Shown here: positions 55,301-64,000 of the stretch, piece after piece
Layout of the letters: the number at the start of each line of letters is the position of its first letter
Numbering within the stretch: position 1 is the first letter of the stretch
Origin: Wuchereria bancrofti
Lineage: Eukaryota > Nematoda > Chromadorea > Rhabditida > Onchocercidae
NCBI GenBank assembly: GCA_005281725.1
Contig: SSBO01000008.1
Span: 1,240,001-1,304,000 of the forward strand
Direction: 5' to 3'
Length of the DNA stretch: 64,000 nt
The notes under the pieces: generated by a model
What the model saw: the letters and a program-made list of their open reading frames with translations, nothing else
Databases searched by the model: none
Told to the model about the DNA's origin: nothing
Made by a program: the position numbers and the translations under genes

Positions 55301-58300
55301 GTTTTTTTTTTTTCTTTAGAAGTGGTTTTAGTTTTTAAAGTTGCAAAAGTTGGTGGTAATTTGTAAATGTTCAATTTTGGTTGAACCTCATTTCCATAAT
55401 AATGTCATTGCTACATTGAAAAATGATATTTAAATACGATTATCTCAACACAAAAATAGAGATTAGACAGAAAGAATGGAGAAATTTCGGTGTGATTTGT
55501 ATTTGGCAATAAAATTTTATGATGTCTTTCGTTCATCTGAGTAAAAAAAAGCAGCAATCACAAGATATAAAAACGAAAATATATATATGTATATATGATC
55601 TTATTAAACTACTGATTATCAGAGAAATTTTGCAAGTAACGCAAAATAATATATAAGAAATGAGCAAATATAAAATGTACCTGAGCGGCTACAATACTTA
55701 ATCCGATCCCACCAGTACCACGATTGATAGTGATCACTACAATCTCCGAATCTCGTTCCTGAAATTTGTTAAATTGAAAAACTTTCTTTGCAATTATTTG
55801 GTCAAATCGAAGATAGAAAAGTGAATAAAACTACAAGTATGAAAGTCAAACATCCACCACTTGATAAAACCCATACATTAGTCATTTTCTACTACTTTGT
55901 TGAACACATTCACACAATAATATATCTTATTTTGAAAAACGAAATTTAAAATCTCAGTTGATAAACACATATTTTAATTAATAATCAATCGGTTCGCACC
56001 AGAAAACTGCACAGGATTAATTTGAAATTAAACAGCCATAAACTTCAATATTAAAAAATTGAGGTTTCGCAATTCCACTTCAAATGACTTAATGAATGAT
56101 TCGGAACCTTACTGCTTTAGCTTCAGGCCTAAGTAAGATCAAGAACAAAAGAAAAAACAATCTGCCACATTTACATAATCATTATTATAACATTATTATA
56201 ACCAGTATGTGAGTAAATAGTAGTAATATAGATACCAAAATGCATCGATTTCCAAATTAAGAAAAAAAAAAAAGACTTGAATATTTAGGTTCCGAACCTT
56301 CCCGTCTTCTTGTTGTCTATTCAACCAGAACACTAACCATAAAATTCCCAGCTTGTGTGATGACCATAAAACAGTTTTAAAAGATTAGCTTAACAATTTT
56401 AAAAATTTCAAAAATTAAAAAAAAAAATCAATTTAAACTTACTCGTTTGGGTAATGAATTCATACTGGACATCGATATTTGCTCATGCAGACTGTTCGAT
56501 AGTGTTCCCATTTCTGACTCAGTTTGTTCTTTGCTCTGCAACGTACACTTGTCATGTTTATGCTTTAAGAAATTTCCCAAATATTCTGTATAACTTATTT
56601 CAAGTTAAAGATGAAGAAAAGAGAGATGAATTTTCTAAATAGCTCTTCGCTAATCCGATAATTTCAAATAATAACTTGGCTGTTGGCGAAGAAAAAGTGG
56701 TAAGATAATTCTTGGATAAAATTTAAATGTATTCTTAGAAATCAAGGAGTAATTCGAAATAAATTAGTATATATGAGCTGATATGAATACAGGAAATTTT
56801 ATTCATGGAAGATTTTAACTTTCTTATAATCCCTTTGAAAAAAGTACACCAAAGTATAACCATCAATCAAACAGGTGTCTCATTTTTCATCTTTTCTGAA
56901 TGAAATTTGAATAGTGCAGAAATAAATTATGAAATTCACGAAAGACACACACACGCACACACACATATACAAACGGACATACACACACGCCCACTCACAA
57001 CATTAGTTCTTCCGATTAAAACTTTCTTACAGTCTGCGAAAGGATGTTAAAAAATACGGAAAGGAAAAGGAAGATATTCTGATTGAGAATGAAAATGAGG
57101 TTGTTTCTGATAAATGGAACAAATAACTAACAAAAAATGGATGAGAATTCTTTCCAATTTCATTATATGAACATTTTTATACATATACACTTGAAAAAGG
57201 ATATATTTCAAGCTGTGATGAATGATGACATGAAAATTACATGTGAAAAATGACAGGAATAGATGATGATGATGATGATCTGGCATACTTACGATGTTTG
57301 CCAAAACCATCAAATAACATCACGCAAAGTTTCATTATTATATTCTTCATATTATTCACATGTCATCAACTATACCAAATATAAAGATCTCCAAGGTTCT
57401 TTTTCCAGTTTAATAGAACTATAGTAAAAATTAGGGTACCTAATGTTCACCTATCATTTTCTTTTCTATTTTCTACTCTCATCTTCTCTTCACTCTCAAA
57501 TGTCGCTATATACTTAATTTAACACTTAAAATTACATTAAACTAATAGCTGTGTAGAATGTCCAACAGTTTGAATTGCTTTTATGATCACTTTAATCAAT
57601 GACTTTTCTTTTTATAATCTCCCACAATAAGTTACTTTTTTCACTGTTGTGCTTCATTATTTCCTACGTTTGTCCATAAATTAACTATTGAAAGAAACAT
57701 CTAATTGTCCGAAAGTTGAGAAACATAAACTACCATAAAATGGCAGATTTCTGCAGTCCTAATCCATCTAGAAATTACATACAGATATATCGCGCAAAAT
57801 GTTCAACTATATATGGTTGCTGTATGAATGCTATGTAGTTATTAATTGTTATCTGTAATGTGGATTAAAACCAGATTCGTAATTATCTTCAGAAGTCAAT
57901 GTATACTTGTAATCTTTGCAATGAGCCGATTACCTTCGTAGATTCTTCAGTAGGAGATGCAGCTTTTAAATAAACTGTCCAACTACCCGAGGACTGGTTT
58001 TGTGGAAGGAAACGACATAAACCTGAAAAGTTTTGAAAAAAAAAATCACATTCCAAATGATTTTCTGCAACAGTATTAGTTCCTCTTAATATAAAATGAG
58101 AATAAAATCTTTTCAAGATCCTTAAAGCTTAAATATTCGGGAAAGTTATCTAAAAGTCAGCATAAAATTTAAGAATGAAATACAGGACTACTCAGTACCT
58201 TGCGCTTGCAGACCACTAATTACTTCAGCAAAAGCGGGAGAAAGTCCACGGATAAGATCTGAAAATGACTTTTTTTGAATCATATATTTTTTAAACCATT

Positions 58301-61300
58301 TGAAAAAAATGTTTAAGATTAATGTAATAAAAAACACAAATTTTCCATTATTAGTCTCAAACTATTTATATCTAAATAGAAATAAACAAATAAATGTTTA
58401 ATAGATAAGCATAATATGGAAGGAAAATAACCAAAAAGAAAGCATAAAAAAGTTGCTGTGCATCGCTAAATATCAACATAACAGTTCTTCCCTGTTAGGA
58501 AATAAAAGACAGAACGAAAGATAAGAGTTTAGGGAGGAAGTACAAACTACATTTCTGGAAAGCATGGAATAAAAAAAATTTTTTTTATTTCCTAACAAAA
58601 AGAAAAAAAAACCTGGAGAATAGCCATCTTGAGGAAGAAGAAACGGCAACTGCAATTGTGGTTCTTCTTCAAGTTGTACAGATGCTTTATCTTGTGTTGC
58701 CATTACATCTGCATGAATTTCCGCAAGCTGTACAATACTTTCAATTAGCTCATTCAAGATTGGCTCTTCACCAACATCCAGAACTATATGCTCAAGGAAC
58801 CAACGCACCTTAAAAATTACCATTTATGTTAAATTCCGAAAATCATTAAACGGATACATCATTTGTTATCACAAAATATATAAACATCCGATGAATGTAT
58901 TATCACTATTACTAGCAGTGATTGAAAATTTGGAACTAAGTTCAAGGGTTCGAATAAGAATGGTAGCAATTATGTGACAGATTTGTAAGCAGTTTTCTTT
59001 TTCTCACAATATTAATCAGTCTTTCTCACAACATATAAGCTTGCAAACAAATCTTGAAAATGGCAGAATTATTAATTTCCTCTCGGAGAAATTCGATCAG
59101 CAAACTTTTTGTTCGCGAGAAATATTGTGAAACGAAATGAAAGTTTAAATGTCAGCACTTACCTGCACGCTATTCAATTTGTAGCACGTTGCACCTAAAT
59201 TACCGATATGATCAACAGTTTTTGGTGTTACAAGAAGAATTATTGCTTGATTGATACGATCCATGTGACATTCAGCTGCTAATTCCAGTCCTTGCTGGTA
59301 AGCCCACTCATTCACGTAATTAAGGCGAGTTCGCAGTCTAAAATCGATAGATTAGGCCTTTCCAGAAATAATGTACTAAATAACACTAGTGCAAATGCAA
59401 CAAAATAAAGGTCAAAAATCCAGAAATGCATTACGAATTGAAACTAATTCTGAACAAATCACTGATAATTTCGCTCTGCTTCCATTAAACCGATACTTGC
59501 TGTTAAGTTTAATTATGAAATTTGAGTTTCCTTTAACTAAAATTGAATATAGTGTAACGTAATTGGCTGTAAGAGATTTCTTTCCAAATTAGTAAATTTC
59601 TAGTCCTGTATAATAGAGAAATTTATCTAGAAGAATTGTAGCACTAAACATACCGAACACCGAAGGCTCGACTGCAGTACGGTATACCAGATGAAGATAC
59701 AAGCCAATTAAAGAGTACCACATTTATGTGATAAAATAATTGCGAGAATAACTGAATTGTTAATGCTGCATTCAAGCGACAGCGACGTAACAAACACATA
59801 ATTTCCTCCAATCTTGCAACTATATCATCTGAAATATAACGGATTTAAAAATTTCAGCTAAACTTTCAAAAATTTTAGTGAAATCAATGAAATGGTAACT
59901 ATAGCAAAGATAATGAATTTCCCTTAATTTATTTAACCAAATTCTCTAATAAAAGCCTAAGAAATGATATCAAGACAAATAAGCAGTCTAGGACAATATG
60001 CAAACAAAATATTTATTGCTTCCTTATCAAGAATCTCAAACTTTTATTATAATGAAATGATACTTTATCGATCCAATTTCCGTCCTTTTAAAAAAGATAC
60101 ACAATTATAACATGGTTTATCTTCCGATTATCTCCATTAGATTTCACTATTAAAAAATTCGAAACAAGAAAAAAAACTTTCATCTCCTCATAAAAAAAAT
60201 GAACACATACGTGAAGCAGATCGATCATCCAAGAATGCATCTCTGATTAAATTTAGTGTACTATCCAGACTACTTTTTAACACTGTTCCCAGCATTTCAA
60301 ATGTTTTTTCAACACAACCAGCTAAAATCTGCTGAGGCATACCACGTGACAATATTGATAAATCAATGTCCTGCTTGAAGAAATTCAATAATTCGCTTGA
60401 ATTTGCTAGCCAGAATCCTAGAGATTCCCCTGATCGTCGTTGCTATAATATTTATGAGTTGTAAAAGTTGTAAAATTAGAAAAAAAAGCTCACCGAAACT
60501 TCATGTAATTATTACCGTATGAAAACATCGTTAAGATATTTTGTAATTTTGTCATAAAAACTCCTCTAACAAAGTAATCTGAGATTGAACTTAATAATGA
60601 TCTAAATGGCACCAAACCATTATATTTCTTCCGGAAATTTTTTTTGTTCAAGAAAATTACCTATGCACTGTGTCAGTAGACTGTCAGCTGATCTAGCGAT
60701 GAGATTTGAATCAGATTATTACAGCTAACGAGAAAGTTATTTACACAACTGAATACACTTGAAAGGTTGTATAATGACTGTTGTCAACCGATTATTCAGT
60801 TTTTAATTTCTTCCCGTATTGAACTGATTAAATTGAAATTAGTTCAGAAACCTTTGAAACAAGAAGAAGACGATTAGCAGCTTTTGTTAAAAAAAGTTGT
60901 AATCGTGTGCGGCTATCAGTAGAAACTGTTTGCGAAGGAAACAACAGTCGATGACGAGCAACCACGTATACCACATATGCTGGCGTAAGTTTGAATTGCG
61001 CATCTTCTCTTTCAGAACAAATTAATCGGTGCAGAAATTCGTCTTCAGCTAAGAAAGAATTCCCCATATACTATTAATTTTAAAAATTACAAAAGAAGAA
61101 ACATACTTTTGAACTATACACAGTCTTACTTGGCTAATAAAGTGGCTGGTAAACAATTAGAAATTTTTTCAAGTTAGCTCGTTATTTTGATAAATTTCTA
61201 CTTTCCTTCTAAAAATTACGAACCTTCTTCCCTTACTTCAGCCAAAGCTGGTAATGTATCAGCCATACACATTGGTTTCTCGATTCCAAGTCTGTTTATA

Positions 61301-62689
61301 GTAGATGTCGAAACATTTCCTAGTCCTTCGCTTATCGTTGATGATGACGCTAACCTAAAGTGGTGAAATAATTTGAATTTGAAAAATTAGGGATGACTAA
61401 CAGGAAGATGATAATATCTTCCATGCAATAGTGAAATAGAAAGAGATAAGTTGGATTCGGTAAGATAATCTTTTTATGAAAAGTTGGGATAGATAAAGAC
61501 AGGAGATAGATTCGATACAGGGATAAGCAATGCTAAGCTGAACTCAGTAATGAGATAAGCAATGCTAAGCTGGGTAATGCTCAAAACAAAAACAAAAAAA
61601 ATCGTGGATGGGGGATAAGCTGAGTAGATTTGGCATTGCAAAATATGAAAATAATTTGAAAGATTAGCTCAAAAATTAGTTAAAATTAGTTTAGCACTTT
61701 TTTTCTGAAGAACTAAACTATTGTTGATTTTGAAACAATAGTGAGTTTTTAGCCGACTTTGTTAATATTTTGTGTAAACAATCAAGAAATCATAGTTTGG
61801 GCAAGGAAATGCTAAGAACATAAAGTGTGACAATCCCCTGGATGATTTAACAAACATTTCGGGAAGGATAAAATTTTTAGTGGAAAAAGAAAAGGAATTA
61901 TAATATAGTAAAGACACTACTGGTACAAAAACTTCCAATTCAAAAAAAAAAAGGGGAAATTCTTTAAATTCAACCCAAAATTTGTATCAGCGAAGGATGT
62001 AACGATAAGGATAATGCATATGGCTATACCTCTCTTTAAATCTTTGTGAATAGAAAATTTTTAGGCATCTTAGTAAGTGATAAAATAAATTCATAATTGC
62101 CCAATTTTTACCGAAACTAAATACATTATTTTATTAATAATCGCTGAATTCATATGGAAAAATTAATCCCAAAACTATTTTCGTGTTTAACGTAAAAATT
62201 TTAAAGTACATTAGATATTATAAGTAATTAGAAAATAATGAAACAATAAATGTTAAACTAATGGATGCTAAAACTAATTAAAATCAAAACTATAGTAATG
62301 CAAGGAACTAAGTGAAATGAAGAGGAAAATTAAGTTTGATTTACAAACATATCACTTAATTTAAATTAATTTCTTATAAAATGCAAATTCTAATAGCTCA
62401 CAATTGGTTGAGTAAATCAGATGATATCGTTCCACTCATTGCTACTTCATTCTTTTTATTAGCATTTGCAGCAATATGTAATGGAATATCAGTATTTGAT
62501 TTACACCTTATATGAGCTGCTAAACCTGGAAGTGGTATGCCAAGGAGATGCAAACTTCTGTTCGAATCAGAACGATGATTAACCAAGAATGATGATGGCA
62601 ACATTCTTGCTGTTTCAATTGCAGTCGTTATCATATTGCCATCAACATCGAACGTTGTCTCCATTCTTTTCATACTGCTTGCTTCAGAA
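49347..62689 (-). CDS. afd-1: Afadin/canoe junctional scaffold, 3' 24 exons (5' end beyond the window)
   Basis: Scaffold linking adhesion receptors and Rap signalling to actin at cell junctions. Exons in mRNA order: 62402-62689, 61224-61354, 60852-61048, 60211-60442, 59654-59828, 59163-59337, 58613-58808, 58199-58258, 57934-58022, 56443-56535, 55681-55758, 54323-54388, 53946-54019, 53308-53452, 52760-52829, 52287-52375, 51942-52082, 51556-51867, 50777-51136, 50299-50581, 50098-50200, 49833-49974, 49644-49733, 49347-49481. All are in frame: 1240 residues plus TGA. Numbering from the window edge: post-FHA linker with METTFDVDG (1-140); FKLTPAYVVYVVARHR (about 160-175); DIL domain (about 206-440: FWLANSSELLNFFKQD, LLRRCRLNAALTIQLFSQLF, VQLEEEPQLQLPFLLPQDGY); PDZ (about 546-640: GTGGIGLSIVAAQ, GDQLLSVNGQPLIGISQEE); a Ser/Gln/Pro-rich tail with seven Gln and an SH3-type PPVPPKR (about 980-987); a charged coiled-coil end. 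Every block parallels vertebrate afadin. The RA and FHA domains must lie past 62689. Some donors are unusual (GTGCGT after exon 13). Confidence 0.93.
54389..55680 (-). other. Afadin intron 11 (inside the PDZ coding region)
   Basis: A 1.3-kb intron between the exons coding IGLSIVAAQ and GVGEHSIGIYV. It is AT-rich with no exon or clear repeat. The open frame at 55061-55261 (-) looks non-coding. Confidence 0.6.
56536..57933 (-). other. Afadin intron 9
   Basis: A 1.4-kb intron between the DIL-end exon (AASPTEESTK) and the pre-PDZ linker exon. It holds a CA microsatellite at 56944-57000 and a short GAT run near 57261-57280. Open frames at 56454-56642 (+) and 57047-57313 (-) are not supported. Confidence 0.6.
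56944..57000 (+). repeat. (CA)n microsatellite
   Basis: Interrupted CA dinucleotides in afadin intron 9. Confidence 0.8.
61355..62401 (-). other. Afadin intron between the first two visible exons
   Basis: A 1-kb AT-rich intron; its donor GTGAGC follows the split Leu codon (TT|G). It contains the 61522-61571 direct repeat. Confidence 0.6.
61522..61571 (+). repeat. Direct repeat GATAAGCAATGCTAAGCTG, 31-bp period
   Basis: Two identical 19-mers at 61522-61540 and 61553-61571 in afadin intron 1 of the visible part, with related fragments (GGTAATGCT, GGATAAGCTGAG) just after. Confidence 0.8.
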
Positions 62690-64000
62690 CTAAGAATACG
62701 AAAAAAAAAAGAAAAGGAAAATTTTGATGAATTTCGTAAAAAGCGGATATCGTAATAACTCATAAACGAGGAAAAAAAAAATGAACTGAACAGAAAAGGA
62801 AAATAGATTTGATGCAATTCTTTTCAAATACTTAATTTCATTCTAAAAAATTTCTTTAGGTTTTGAAGATTTGAATTAAAATTTTTAAACATATATTTTC
62901 TATTATGATGAGATTTAAACATATCTTTTATCTGAAACATCGACTATAACAAACACTGCTACAATCGATGTCTCAGATATTCCAGAGCATGAAACTTTGT
63001 ATTTTTTGATAATTTCTCGTTTTTGTGATAAAAGAAATTTGTAATAATTTCTATCATTAAAAAAAAAATGGAAAATTCTCTAACCAATCAAGTAAATACA
63101 TCAATAAACTGAAGTGTGATCATCAGACGATCTGAATCGATGGGATGGATACTTGACAGAAGAGAGAAATATCTCGCGTATGTTATCAGAAAAGTTGTAT
63201 TATATGTCGAAAATTGTTATGGTACTACATAGGAAACAAAAAAACTTCAGGCTAACCTCCTAATAAACTTATTATTTTCCTCCTATATTTCAGGTTTTCA
63301 AGATTTCAGGATAATATTCCTAGCCATAATGTAAATTATCTAATATTTTTCAATTCAACATACAGCAGAAATGGAGTTTTGTAACGGAAAATTACCGACT
63401 AAGGATAGATAAGAAAATAACCATCAATGCGATCAATTGCTCGCACGATTATGTTCTTATCAAGAACTACCCACCTTAAACAAACAGAAAGAAAATTCTC
63501 GTCCCAAGCAAATAAACGATTTTTATACAGCAAATCTTCAAAAATAAAAACTACGATTTAGGACACCTTTCAAAACCTTCATCATTAATAAAGTGAATAT
63601 TTTGCTAGTTTCACTTAACTTTTACCTCAAATATTTCGTTATCGTTACCAATGAGAATTTTTGAAATCCTCTGAATGAATGATCAGTAAAAAAAAAGAAA
63701 AACCATAAATTTAATCCGATTATATAGCTTAAAAAAAAAAAAAAAAGAAAAACCCCAACATGAAAACAATATTAATTTCTAAGCTACTTTTATTTCACAA
63801 TAATCTATAGCAAATATCACATCCATCACCTAGAAATACCAATCATTCTATTCTACTTATCTGTTTTTTTCCACAATACTTCCTTCCATTCATATGTACA
63901 AATAATTAATAATAGTTCAGATTTGGCTCCACTGATTGGCTAATTTGAAATGAATATTTATGATTGACAAAGTAAAACATGAATCAATCAAACAATGAAT
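62690..64000 (-). other. Afadin upstream intron (no exon identified)
   Basis: The exon at 62402-62689 begins with the third base of a split codon after TTTTTCGTATTCTTAG, so another exon must lie upstream. I found no FHA- or RA-like sequence to the window edge. A minus-strand open stretch at about 63403-63556 (WDENFLSVCLRWVVLDKN) is noted but does not fit afadin. Confidence 0.55.

Noticed and set aside
63403..63556. Minus-strand open stretch of about 50 codons with Trp-rich, protein-like sequence (LRWVVLDKN)
   Set aside because: It does not resemble the RA or FHA domain expected upstream in afadin, and no clear acceptor/donor pair fits the phase of the exon at 62689. Kept only as a note.

Overview
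The window is nuclear DNA from a nematode, most likely a filarial or related clade III worm. The evidence is very AT-rich DNA, many short exons with TTTCAG-like acceptors, trans-splice-like acceptors just upstream of start codons, and four genes that each read as one-to-one animal orthologues with nematode-style structure. I reconstructed the gene models by hand from splice sites and reading-frame continuity. Every exon junction reported for the four genes keeps frame.

Layout: (1) 1-3.1 kb is upstream DNA with no convincing gene. (2) 3164-9601 (+) is the PRP4 pre-mRNA-processing kinase (PRPF4B family; 15 exons, 1101 aa). (3) 11096-12266 (-) is complex I subunit NDUFS6 (3 exons, 135 aa), convergent with the kinase gene. 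(4) 12.3-26 kb is about 13.7 kb of very AT-rich DNA rich in simple repeats, with one pyrimidine-rich, GC-richer island near 22.8-23.15 kb. (5) 26010-45638 (+) is a transmembrane class-1 semaphorin (15 exons, 757 aa). Its first exon carries the signal peptide and lies 7 kb from exon 2. (6) 45.6-49.3 kb is a convergent intergenic region. (7) 49347-62689 (-) is afadin/canoe (24 exons, 1240 residues visible: post-FHA linker, DIL, PDZ, Pro/Gln-rich tail, coiled-coil C-terminus). Its RA and FHA exons lie beyond the right edge.

The kinase and NDUFS6 are housekeeping genes in splicing and respiration. The semaphorin and afadin act at the cell surface, in axon guidance or epidermal morphogenesis and at the junction-actin interface. 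The semaphorin ends in Ile-Tyr-Leu, a hydrophobic PDZ-ligand-like C-terminus, and the neighbouring gene encodes a PDZ protein. From memory, the C. elegans orthologues are all on chromosome I and prpf-4/nduf-6 are neighbours there, so the block looks like conserved linkage.

I saw no tRNA, rRNA, CRISPR array, transposase, viral gene or bacterial insert. I found no clear undescribed gene system. The most unusual items are two strong intronic hairpins, several intronic tandem arrays (29 bp, about 32 bp and 204 bp periods), an in-frame 30-nt alternative acceptor in the semaphorin, and the PDZ-ligand-like tail.
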